Shown here: piece after piece, positions 53,600 to 62,335 of the stretch
Position numbering within the stretch: position 1 is the first letter of the stretch
Layout of the letters: each line of letters begins with the position of its first letter
Source: Prorocentrum cordatum
Lineage: Eukaryota > Sar > Dinophyceae > Prorocentrales > Prorocentraceae
Length of the DNA: 64,000 bases
NCBI GenBank assembly: GCA_963575745.1
Contig: CAUYUJ010016059.1
Coordinates: 2,795,790-2,859,789, forward strand
Direction: 5' to 3'
Translations under genes and position numbers: made by a program
The notes under the pieces: model-generated
The model's input: only the letters and a program-made list of their open reading frames with translations
Told to the model about the DNA's origin: nothing
Database searches by the model: none

Positions 53600-54530
53600 C
53601 GATGTCGCCTCAGACATCCTCACAACATTGAGATCTTCGCGACATCGCGTTGAACAGAAACACGCGTTTCGCTCGAGACCTCCTCGAAAAGCTGATCGCC
53701 GCGAAATTCACTAATCCGTAAAATTTGCGTTGTGCCCGAGACACCCTAGCCAAAATGAGATGTCGACGGAGGTCTACGACTGCATCTGATGTTGAACAAT
53801 ACGTTGTCGCTAGGGACATCCTCAGAAAATTTCCGGCAGCACGGCCGACCCCCAAAAAGAACACGACCGACAATTTGCATCTCGCTGGGAATATCCTCAA
53901 AAGGAGATGTTCCCCGCATCGCCTTGACATTGTTCTTGAAGTGCTTCAGATTGAAGAAATGAGGGCCCGAAACGGACCCGAAGACGGCTCCAAGAGCGCC
54001 CTGAAGACTGCCGACAATGACGATTTCGCTAAGGAAATCCTCCAACACATGAACAATCAATAACATCGATTTGAACATTGCTGTTCGAACATCGTCTTGA
54101 AATCGCTACTGAAAGGGCTTCCAGACGGCCCAAGCCAGCTTTTAAACATGACGATTTCGCGAGGGACATCCTCGAACAAGAGGTGTGTGTGTGTGTGTGT
54201 GACATCGCACTGGTCCCATTTTTTAAAAGGTATCGAGACTGCCCCAAACGAGGCCCAATATGACTCCAAGAGCGCTCTCGAGATCCCTCAATTTGCGCAT
54301 TTCGCTTGAGACATCCTCAAGCGTTATGTTGTTCGCAACATCGCCTTTTACAAAACAGGCGTTTCGCGTGAGACATCCACCGAGAAATTAAATTCGCGAA
54401 ACTACCACACCAATGGAAATGAGTCTATCGCCTGCGACATCCTCGAACACATAAAAATCGGACATCGTGATTTGCAACCTTACTTTTAACATTCAATTTT
54501 TCGCCTGCGACATCTTCAGAACATGGGCGG
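53600..54530 (+). pseudogene. ARDIL-repeat sequence, copy 3 (best preserved)
   Basis: The forward frame 53725-54063 reads MRCARDTLAKMRCRRRSTTA, DVEQYVVARDILRKFPAA, DNLHLAGNILKRRCSPHRLD, IVLEVLQIEEMRARNGPEDG and SALKTADNDDFAKEILQHMN. Motif positions are in one phase at 53740, 53815, 53890, 53926 and 54034, giving steps of 25, 25, 12 and 36 codons. Upstream, DVASDIL and RFARDLLEKL lie in other phases or after a TAA. Downstream, DFARDILEQE and further DIL motifs continue to 54510. Unknown protein family. Confidence 0.5.
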
Positions 54531-54958
54531 GATCACGGCAGACCAACACGCAAAAACATTACAGAACGCGTGGGAACACGGCAGAACACACAGGAGCACG
54601 TCAGGACACACATGAACACAGCAGAACCCAAAGAATGCACGGTAGCACGGCAGAACACACATGAGCACGGCAGAACACGCAAGCGCGCAGCACAACACAC
54701 AGGAGCACGATGAGTTCGGCAGAACACACAATACACATAGGAGCACGGCAGACCACGCAGGCTCACGGCACAGACACACACACACACAGAACACACATGG
54801 GCGCGGCAGAACGCACATGAGCGCGGCAGAACACACAGGAGCACGGCAGACCACGCAGGAGTTTCAGGAACACGGCAGCACGCAGGATACATAGGAGCAC
54901 GGAAGAACACACACGAGCTCGGCAGAACAGACAGGAGCACGGCAGAACACATAGAACG
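54530..54958. repeat. 20-bp repeat array upstream of element C
   Basis: Diverged units of AGGAGCACGGCAGAACACAC, with (AC)n at 54772-54787. It ends in the C target-site duplication. Confidence 0.9.
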
Positions 54959-54960
54959 TA

Positions 54961-54982
54961 TCCGTAGCCATTCTGGCTCAAG
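54961..54982 (+). other. Dinoflagellate spliced-leader relic (element C)
   Basis: 22 nt beginning TCCGTAGCCATTCTGGCT and ending CAAG. One difference from the leader (C for T at the third position of the TTTT run). Confidence 0.9.
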
Positions 54983-55125
54983 GCCATGGAGAACCCGACG
55001 ACCGCGAGTCGCGCGCGGCGCTCTGAGCGCGAGGGCCCCCGTGCTTCGGGCCAGTGCAATTCGTGTTTGTGCTCCCTGCTCTCGCGGCGCGGAGGCGCAG
55101 GCCCTCGGCCTGCGCGGCGGTGGCC

Positions 55126-56250
55126 ATGGCGAGGTCCCCGCGCAGCGGTGGCAGCAGCAGGCGCAGCAAGTCCTACTGGATGTGCAGCTGCGGCGGATGG
55201 AACTGGGATTGGCGCACCTCGTGCCTGGGTTGCGGGCGGGCGGCCCCGCAGGCGGACAAGGACGGCTGGGTGGACCAGCCACGTGGGCGCCGTGCCCAGA
55301 AGCAGGCCCGCGGCGCGGCCTCGCGGTTAGCCTCCACCAAGTCGCGGACCTCGGCGTCGGCGGCGAGTGGGGCGCCCAGCGGTGGAGGCGCCACGGCGAT
55401 CGAGAGGGTCCAGGCGACAGTCGAGCAGCTCGAGGCGCTGCAGGCCGAGCCCCCTGACGGGGTGGGCGGCTGCTTCACCGACGTCGTGGCCAGGCAACTG
55501 GAGGCGAGGCGCACCGAGCTGGTCAAGGCCCAGAAGGCAGCAGCGGAGCAGAAGGCCTCTTCCCTGCCACAGGCGACGCGGCTCCGCAGGGAGGCGAACG
55601 CCATCAGCAAGGGGGAGAAGCGGCTCCGAGCAGCCCGCCTGGAGCTCGAGCAGAAGCATGAGGCGCGCGACCTCGTCGAGGCCCAGCTCCAGAAGGCCCA
55701 GGAGGAGCTCGCGGAGCTCGACGCGGAGGTGGAGGAGGCGAGCCGCGCGCTCCAGGTGTTCGAGGAGGCAGTCCGCGAGGAGGCTGAGGCGCTGCGCCGC
55801 CAGCGCGCAGCCGAGTGGGCAGGTGCCAGCCAGGTGCCAGGGCTCCTCCTGCAGCTGGAGAAGTTGCCTGAGGCGTGGAGCTCCAGCAACTTCAAGGTGG
55901 CCTGGGCAGCCATTCGCGCCCAGATGGAGGCAGCACGGGCGCAGCTCGAGGGAGGCCCTGCAGCCCCCAAGCGTGCGCCGTGGGCAGAGTCCTGCCCTAT
56001 AGAGGAGATCAGCAGCGACGATGGCGATCTCGCGGACGGCAGCAGCCCCTGGCAGCCCCAGCCAGCCGCTGAGCGAGGCCAAGCCGAGCGGCGCGGCAAG
56101 GCGCTGGGCGAGTGGCCGACGGTGGCCCAGGCATGCAAGCGGGAGCTGGCAGCAGAGGCAGCGGACCTGGCTCCTTTGGCTTCTCTTCTCTCTGGCAGGT
56201 CCACTGGGGGCCATGTCGGAGGGGTGCAGTCAGGGCCAGCGAGGGCCTAG
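55126..56250 (+). CDS. ORF1 protein of LINE-like element C, 374 aa
   Basis: Intact frame from an ATG matching that of B. Residues ~16-36 (SYWMCSCGGWNWDWRTSCLG, then C) form a RanBP2-type zinc finger. ADKDGWVDQPRGRRAQKQAR is basic. Residues ~85-230 are a long coiled coil (ERVQATVEQLEALQAE, VVARQLEARRTELVKAQKAA, LVEAQLQKAQEELAELDAEV, EEASRALQVFEEAV). Then come PGLLLQLEKLPEAWSSSNFK and an acidic stretch SCPIEEISSDDGDL. By analogy it is the nucleic-acid-binding chaperone of a LINE, acting in the element's RNA particle. It survives although the element has lost its polymerase. Confidence 0.75.
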   Translation: MARSPRSGGSSRRSKSYWMCSCGGWNWDWRTSCLGCGRAAPQADKDGWVDQPRGRRAQKQARGAASRLASTKSRTSASAASGAPSGGGATAIERVQATVEQLEALQAEPPDGVGGCFTDVVARQLEARRTELVKAQKAAAEQKASSLPQATRLRREANAISKGEKRLRAARLELEQKHEARDLVEAQLQKAQEELAELDAEVEEASRALQVFEEAVREEAEALRRQRAAEWAGASQVPGLLLQLEKLPEAWSSSNFKVAWAAIRAQMEAARAQLEGGPAAPKRAPWAESCPIEEISSDDGDLADGSSPWQPQPAAERGQAERRGKALGEWPTVAQACKRELAAEAADLAPLASLLSGRSTGGHVGGVQSGPARA

Positions 56251-57262
56251 CGCAGCCTGCGCGGCGGGCCTGCGCCTGCACGAGAGCGGCGCCGAGGGGG
56301 TCGAGAGCGACCCGGTAGGCCTCCGCAGCATGGGCGTCCGCGACTCGCCCAGGGGCCAAGAGCGCGCTGCAGGGCCCAGCTGTGACCTCGTCCTCCTGAA
56401 CGCCGAGGAGAACGTGGTTGGGGCCATCGAGTTCGGCACTAGCGAGTGGAGCGACCACAGTGACCAAGCTGGTGTACATGGCGACCCTAAAGCAATTTCA
56501 GTGCTGCAGCGGCGCCTCGCGAGCTCCCAGAAGCAGGATGGCGGCAAGAGCTCAGCCTCCTGGAGAGCATGGGCCAAGCAGGCCATGCAGAAGGGCGGCA
56601 GACTCGCCCACATGTGTGCTAAGGCGGTGCCGCCCCTGCCAGTGGTGAACCCAGAGGCCAGCAGGCCCGTGGCAGGCGTGATGGCAGTCGGAGAGCAGGA
56701 GGCCAACTGGCAGGCCCTTTTGCAGCAGGAGGGCATCAGGTCTGGAGCTGGAGTCGGCAGCTGGGACGTCCGAGGCTCGACTCTGCCGCCCCTCTGCCTG
56801 GAGATGCTACAGGTGGTTTGCATGCGCCCGCCGACGGCGGGCCTGGACGCTGGCCAGCTCCCCACACGGCGGCTGCTGCTGCCCTCCTCGGCCCTGCAGT
56901 TTCGCGGCCTGGTCCTCTTGGAGCGATGCTCAAGCCAGGAGTCGGGTGGCACTTGTGCGCGCGGTGTGCACGCGGAGGTGGAGCAGGCGGATTCGACAGC
57001 GAGCAGTTCATCAATGGCTCGGCCTGGAGCAGCGGAGGGCACCCGCCTGCTGGCGTGTCCGGCCAGGCGCAGTCAGCGGCAGCATCGGTGCCCCGGCGGG
57101 CTGATGAGGCCCTCGGCTGCGGTGCTCCTGCCACGCGGCCCCGCCTTGAGAACAGCCGCTCGACTGGGAGCGGTGCGGCCGCCCTCTCGGCCACCGCGTT
57201 AGCCCTCAGCGTCCTGGGGCACGTGCTCAGCTATGCCTGCGCGGGCGAAGGCGAGGACACCC
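56210..57262 (+). pseudogene. ORF2 remnant of element C with RT-RNase H deleted
   Basis: Reads CDLVLLNAEENVVGAIEFGT, SWRAWAKQAMQKGGRLAHMC, VVNPEASRPVAGVMAV, GSWDVRGSTLPPLCLEMLQV and LQFRGLVLLERCSSQESGG, matching B at 48900-49420, then switches near 56950-57080 to sequence matching B after 51900 (LSATALALSVLGHVLSYACA in another frame). A TAG at 57265 ends the last part. Confidence 0.65.
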
Positions 57263-57270
57263 AGTAGATC

Positions 57271-58008
57271 GTGGCGTGCACCAAGTGTGGCGCCTACAAG
57301 GTGCTGGGCGGCCGCGCAGGAGGTAAGTCGCGCCTGGAGGCGCAGTGCCCAGGGCCCAGCTACCTGACCAACAAGTCGGGCAGGAACCAGCGCAGCCTGT
57401 GGGAGCGCGGGCTACTCCCTGGTGGCAGACCTCGAGCGGACAAGCAGAGAGTGAGAGCAGAGGGCGTCCCTGCTTTGCGCTTGCAAGGGCCAGTGCCAGG
57501 ACACGCCCAGGGGCGCTACCTGGAGTGGATAGGCATGGAGGCGGAGCCCGCGGGCGGAGCCTCGGCCGCGGCCAGCAGTTCGGGCAGCGGCCCAGCGGCG
57601 CCCGCGGCAGCGCAGGAAGTGGAGGCGGCGGCGGCCAGCCTGCCCCAGCAGCAGCCAGGGCCGAGCGCGGGCGCCCTCAGAGCAGGTGAGGCAGCCGAAG
57701 AGGAGCTTGCAGCCGCGGGAGCCGCACCCAGCGGCGGCCTGGTGAGCCGCAGGGTCCGCCGCCTGGCGCGCCGCGGCTCGGAATACCTGGAGTTCTACCT
57801 GGAGGGGCTCAGCGGTGAGGAGGAGCCTACAGGCAGAGCGTCAACCGCGGCCAGCTGCCCGGGCAGCGGCCCAGCGGCCCCCGCGGCAGAGCAGACAGTG
57901 GAGGCGGCGGAGGTGGCCGCCGCGAACAGCGCGGCGTGCGGAAGGCAGGTGAGCCGCAGGGTCAGCCGCCTGCTGGCGCACCGCGGCTCGTCGTCCGTGA
58001 GTGAGTGA
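57271..58008 (+). CDS. C-terminal ORF2 fragment of element C, 245 aa
   Basis: Opens just after the TAG at 57265 with ACTKCGAYKVLGG, AQCPGPS and GRNQRSLWERGLLPGG, the terminal zinc-like motif of B. An Ala/Gly/Glu tail then contains two copies of a ~75-residue unit: YLEWIGMEAEPAGGASAAAS...VSRRVRRLARRGS and YLEFYLEGLSGEEEPTGRAS...VSRRVSRLLAHRGS. It ends VSE* in the GTGAGTGAG run. Probably a remnant rather than a separate gene. Confidence 0.5.
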   Translation: MACTKCGAYKVLGGRAGGKSRLEAQCPGPSYLTNKSGRNQRSLWERGLLPGGRPRADKQRVRAEGVPALRLQGPVPGHAQGRYLEWIGMEAEPAGGASAAASSSGSGPAAPAAAQEVEAAAASLPQQQPGPSAGALRAGEAAEEELAAAGAAPSGGLVSRRVRRLARRGSEYLEFYLEGLSGEEEPTGRASTAASCPGSGPAAPAAEQTVEAAEVAAANSAACGRQVSRRVSRLLAHRGSSSVSE

Positions 58009-58301
58009 GTGAGGATAAGCATCGTTCGCCCTCGTGCGTTGCCCCAGTGTGAGTAGGCACGCGAGGCACGCTCTGCAGTGTGGAGGCTCCTGTGTACCGT
58101 CGCAGTCGAGTTCCCGTTGAGCGCTGGCCCAAGGCGGCCCCGCTCGGAGGCCGAGAGGCGGCCCAAGGTGGCCCTCTCGGGGGGGTGGCCCAGCTGGGCC
58201 CCCGCGGGTGGCGGCCCTTGGCGGCCCCTCTCGGGCTGGCGTGTCTTTGGCTTTTTGGCCCACCACTTTGCCTTCAAGGCCCCGCCTTTAATTTTAATTT
58301 T
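58009..58301 (+). other. Element C 3' tail
   Basis: Same layout as the tail of A: GTGAGTGAG run, GGCCCAAGGCGGCCCC and GCGGCCCAAGGTGGCCC units, CTTTTTGGCCCACCAC and AAGGCCCCGCCTTTAATTTT. Confidence 0.75.
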
Positions 58302-58990
58302 AACACGTAGAACGCATAGGAGCACGGCAGAACGAGCAGGAACACGGCAGAACACACAGGAGCACGGCAGAACACGCAGGTTCACGGCAGAACACACAGG
58401 AGCACGGCAGAGTGTGCAGGCGCACTGCAGAACATGCGGCAGAACACGCAGCAGTACGGCAGAACTCACAGGAGCACGGCAGACCACGCAGGAGCACGAG
58501 GCGCACGGCAGAACACACAGAGCGCATAGGAGCGCGGCAAACCACGCAGGAGTTCGGCAGAACACACAGGAGCGCGGCAGATTTCACACAACACACAGGA
58601 GTACGGCAGAGCAAGCAGGAGCACGGCAGACCACACAGGAGCACGGCAGAACACACAGGAGCACGGCAGAACACGTAGGAACACGGCAGAGCAGGACCAT
58701 GGCAAAACATACGTGAGCACGGCATAACACACAGAAACACGGCAGAACACGCAGGAGCACGGCAGAACACACAGGAACGCGGCAGATGACACAAAACACC
58801 TAGGAACATTACAGAACAAGCAGGAGCACGGCAGAACACACAGGAGCATGTCATAACGCACAGGAGCACAGCAGAATACATAGGAGCACGGCAGAGCAGG
58901 ACCATGGCAGCACACACATGAGCACGGCAAAACACATAGGAGCACGGCAGAATACGCAGGATCACGGCAGAACACACATAACATCGAATC
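58302..58990. repeat. 20-bp repeat array downstream of element C, about 33 units
   Basis: The longest array: AGGAGCACGGCAGAACACAC with single-base variants and some longer units (CAGAGCAGGACCATGGCA occurs twice, near 58687 and 58895). The reverse strand translates as Cys/Val/Leu-rich strings, which are not taken as genes. Confidence 0.9.
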
Positions 58991-59320
58991 ACACAATTGC
59001 ACACACAGGTACACGCACACATGCACACGCACACACAGGCACACGCACACTTCACGCACACACACAGACACAATTTCACGCACACACACACACAAACACA
59101 CACACACACACACACGCACACAAGCACAAACAGGGAGGCAACATACGTTCACGCAGACCGCAGGAGCACGGCAGAGCAGCACGGCACAACACAGCAGCAC
59201 CGCAGACCACCACGCACGGACGCACATGCACATATTCCACGCACGCACGCGCACACGCACACGCACTCACGCCACGACAGACTTGCGCAGCGCAGACTGA
59301 AAACGTACGATATCTCAGAA
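58990..59320. repeat. (CA)n tract and GGGAGGCAACATACG block
   Basis: Third copy of the block seen at 45135-45440 and 53200-53540. It diverges after about 59300, and no ARDIL sequence follows it here. Confidence 0.9.
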
Positions 59321-59625
59321 GCCCAGGACACAACAAGGACGCCGCTTCCCGTTCTTGTCCGGTCAGGTTTTGCTCATGGGCGTTTTGTGGATGAGTGATC
59401 TGTCAATCTTCGAAGGAGGTCTCCCGCGACGCCGCGCAGCGATCGCTGCAGCTCGCCACCGCGCAGCTGCAGGCGGCGCTCGCGGCCTCGCCCGCCGAGC
59501 CCGGCGCCCCGCTCCGGAGGCCGCTGCGGGCGGGCCGTCGGAGCTCGGCGCCGCCGGGCGGCAGGGCCAAGGCCGGGCAGGGGTGAAGCAGTGGCGAGTT
59601 GCCTTGGCTTCAGAGGAGCAGGAGT

Positions 59626-59750
59626 GATGGGCGTGTTTTCCACCACCACCACCATGAGTTGGAGAGGGGGGGTCCTCCTCCTCCTCCTCCTTCTCCTCCT
59701 CCTCCTCCTCCCTCCAACTTATGGTGGTGGTGGTGGAAAACACGCCCATC
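59626..59750. mobile_element. Hairpin element, 39-bp inverted arms around a CTC core
   Basis: 59626-59664 (GATGGGCGTGTTTTCCACCA...) and 59712-59750 are inverted repeats with one mismatch. The 47-bp centre is a G-tract and (CTC)n. AAGCAGTGGCGA occurs on both sides, at 59586 and 59760, a possible larger duplication. A half copy is at 2266-2307. Confidence 0.8.
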
Positions 59751-59799
59751 AAGGAGGTCAAGCAGTGGCGAAGCGTCCTGGCTCGCCTTTAGCCCTACC

Positions 59800-60560
59800 A
59801 GGCAATGTTCTAAGAACCCTGTGTGGTGTCCACGAAGTGTTCTTAGAGCATTTCTGGCGGAGTCTGTCTTGCTTTATCACATCGGGTTTATGTTCTAAGA
59901 ACATTGTTGCTGTTATTAGAGCATGTTGGGGTTCTAAGAACGTTTCGTGGTAGGACTACAGGAATGCCGGGACGGTCGGTCCCCGCACAAGAAAGTACCC
60001 ATGCCGCCACCCCTTTCGCCCGTTTGCCCCTGTTTCGGCCTCCTGGGAGGACCTCGTCGCCACCGTTGGGTTCGCCTCGAAATTGTGGTCGGGACGCATC
60101 CCCAGAGAGAGGTCCGTGGCTTCCCCATGGCTGCCCAGGGGTCAAGCAGGGTTCAGGCACGGCGCTTGGGAGTTCCCATGTTTTGTAGATCCCGATGTTC
60201 TTCGAGCAGTGAGGGTAATCGAGGGCTCGAGAATCGGGGAACCGAGGGCTACTCCCATCCCGAGAATCGAGCCTCGAGGCTCCAGGTTTCAAAACGGTCG
60301 AGTCGAGGACTGTCCAGTGTCGCCAAACAGCGGCGAGACGCCCTGGTTCGCATATACAGACTCACCAAACTATGTTCCAAGATCGCACGGGTTGTTCTTG
60401 GGACATGTTCGGCTCATACAGTCTTGTTGGAATACGTCGGCGTCACGTTCTAAGAACATGGGCTTCGTCATTAGAACATCTCTTTGCTTCTGAGAACGTG
60501 TCGTGGTAGGCCTATAAGACAACAGGGATCGTCGGTCTCTGCTCAAAGGGGGGGGAATCA
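59800..60560. repeat. Duplicated block with the palindrome GTTCTAAGAAC
   Basis: GTTCTAAGAAC stands at 59807, 59892, 59931 and 60447, with variants such as CTTCTGAGAACGTG at 60489. AACGT-TCGTGGTAGG-CTA with GG-CGGTC(G/T)GT follows at 59939 and again at 60495. No gene. Confidence 0.7.
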
Positions 60561-60804
60561 GGGACAACATCGGAGTGAGGGTGTTTTGGCTTAGGCTCAG
60601 GCAAGCTTATTTGCACGGCATCCCCCCCTCCTCTCCTCCTTCCCCCCTCCCCGCCGCCTTTTCGAGTGATGCTGGATCGAAAAGGCGTGCACGTGAGTGA
60701 GTCCCGGCTTGATTGAGGGCCAGATTTATTGTCGGCCTTCTCCCCGCCCCCGCCCCCACCCCCCCGATGCAAACAAACTCTCCAGAGTCTAAAGGACACG
60801 GCCT

Positions 60805-61280
60805 CAGGCCTACTTGGGTCGCCGCGGGGGTTGCTATGAGGGTAGGGGGTCACAAGCGGATGCCACGGAGGGTTATGTTTGTCCTAACTTAGCTTGCAAG
60901 TGGGTTGCAAATGCCCTAAGGTTCTGAGGTGGCCCATTACTGGATCTGGCCAACGGGAAGGGGCATCAGGTTCGAGGTGCGTGGTTCGACAAGGCTGTAT
61001 GCCTTTGTCGGTCCCAGAGGTCCGTTGTCGGGCCCCGGGACCGTCAAAAACTGATCCAGGGTGAAGAACTAATGCAACAGATGGTCCCCGGGAGCGGTCC
61101 GGGGACCGCTTTTGAGCGGATTTGACCTTATCATTTCTTCCTGAGACAACGTCGGAGGCCTACTTGGATCGCCGCAGTGGCCTCTATGCGGACAGGGGGT
61201 CGCAAGTGGATATCAAGGTGGGATATGTCTGGCCTAACCTGACCTAAACATGGGCTGCATATGCCCGAAGTGGCTTGAGG
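60805..61280. repeat. Direct duplication about 348 bp apart, containing repeat R3 copy 2
   Basis: GGCCTACTTGG-TCGCCGC-G, AGGGGGTC(A/G)CAAG and GTCCTAACTTAG/GGCCTAACCTGA occur at 60808-60900 and 61153-61245. Between them, 60925-61080 is R3 copy 2 (matching 14610-14790). Confidence 0.7.
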
Positions 61281-61689
61281 GCGCACGGATCCGGGCTAAG
61301 TTGGCAGAGCCGTCTTAGCGGAGCCGACTCACCCGAAATCCGTGTAGGGAACCCGTAACCCACCTAAAGACTAGGTGAAGCCCGACGTATCCCACGGAGG
61401 CCCACTGAAGTCTCTGAGCTGGAGTGGCGGGTCTGGTGCAGATCGGTCGGCGGCGGGGGGTGCACTCGTTCATGAGTTGTTAATTCTTTACGCTTCGCGT
61501 GTCCCCACCAGCCCATCTCACAACAGCAACTCTTGCGAAGCATGCCGACAGTCGTGTTTTTCAGGCGTGTGTCCGCTTGCCCCCGCATATCTCCCCCGTT
61601 CCTGCTTCCTCCCGCCTCCTTTTACATCCTCCTTGTGGGGGGGAGCGGGAGAAGGACGAGGCGGAGGAGGAGGGAGAGAAAGCGCTCCT

Positions 61690-62095
61690 CGTGGTTTGAG
61701 TCGTTTGGGGTTTCTCGTCCTGGTGTGAGTCGTTCGGGCCCTTCTTCCTGGTGTGAGTCGTTCGGGCTCTTCGTGGTGTGAGTCGTTCGGGCTCTTCGTC
61801 CTGGTGTGAGTCGTTCGGGCTTCTCGTGGTGTGAGTTGTTCGGGCCCCTCGTCCTGGTGTGAGTCGTTCGGGCCCCTCCTCCTGGTGTGACTCGTTCGGG
61901 CTCCTCGTGGTGTGAGTCGTTCGGGGCCCGCGTCGTGGTGTGAGTCGTTCGGGCTCCTCGTGGTGTGAGTCGTTCGGGCGCCTCGTCCTGGTGTGAGTCG
62001 TTCGGGCCCCTCCTTGTGGTGTGAGTCGTTCGGGCTCTTCGTGGTGTGTGTCGTTCGGGCCCCTCGTCCTGGTGTGAGTCGTTCGGGCTCCTCGT
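61690..62095. repeat. Minisatellite TGGTGTGAGTCGTTCGGGC
   Basis: Fifteen or so copies of TGGTGTGAGTCGTTCGGGC, separated by short C/T-rich linkers (CCCTCGTCC, TCTTCG, TCCTCG), giving steps of about 24 or 31 bp. Confidence 0.95.
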
Positions 62096-62335
62096 GGGGC
62101 CTCTTGGGGGCCTCTTGGAGCCTCTTGGGGCCTCTTGGGGGCCTCTTGGGGGCCTCTTGGGGGCCTCTTGGGGGCCTCTTGGGGGCCTCTTGGGGCCTCT
62201 TGGGGGCCTCTTGGGGGCCTCTTGGCGGCCTCTTGGGGCCGCTTGGGGGCCTCTGGGGGGCCTCTTGGAGGCCTCTTAGGAGCCTCCTGGGCGCCTCGTG
62301 GGGCCATCTTGGGGCCTCTTGCGACCTCCTCAGAA
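62095..62335. repeat. Short minisatellite GGGGGCCTCTTG (11-12 bp)
   Basis: About twenty head-to-tail copies directly after the previous array, decaying at the right side. Confidence 0.95.

Larger units (their letters stand above)
54946..58314 (+). mobile_element. LINE-like element C, internally deleted, 13-bp target-site duplication
   Basis: AACACATAGAACG (54946-54958) and AACACGTAGAACG (58302-58314) flank it, with one mismatch. It starts with a spliced-leader relic and ends ...TTTAATTTTAATTTT. Against B, it lacks the stretch from about 49420 to 51900 (RT and RNase H): the C sequence near 56930 jumps to sequence matching B after 51900. ORF1 is intact. Confidence 0.85.

Noticed and set aside
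33540-54530. CRISPR-like array (short repeat with 40-60-bp spacers)
   Set aside because: Spacers are conserved between the three copies, repeat spacing varies, no cas genes exist, and the genome is eukaryotic. A decayed coding repeat explains it better.
42470-59266. Reverse-strand Cys/Val/Leu-rich ORFs (for example LLCVLPCSCVFCRAP strings, up to 275 codons) that resemble small secreted or membrane proteins
   Set aside because: Each is confined to the 20-bp repeat arrays and (CA)n tracts and is simply their translation. The forward strand of the same arrays is open as well.
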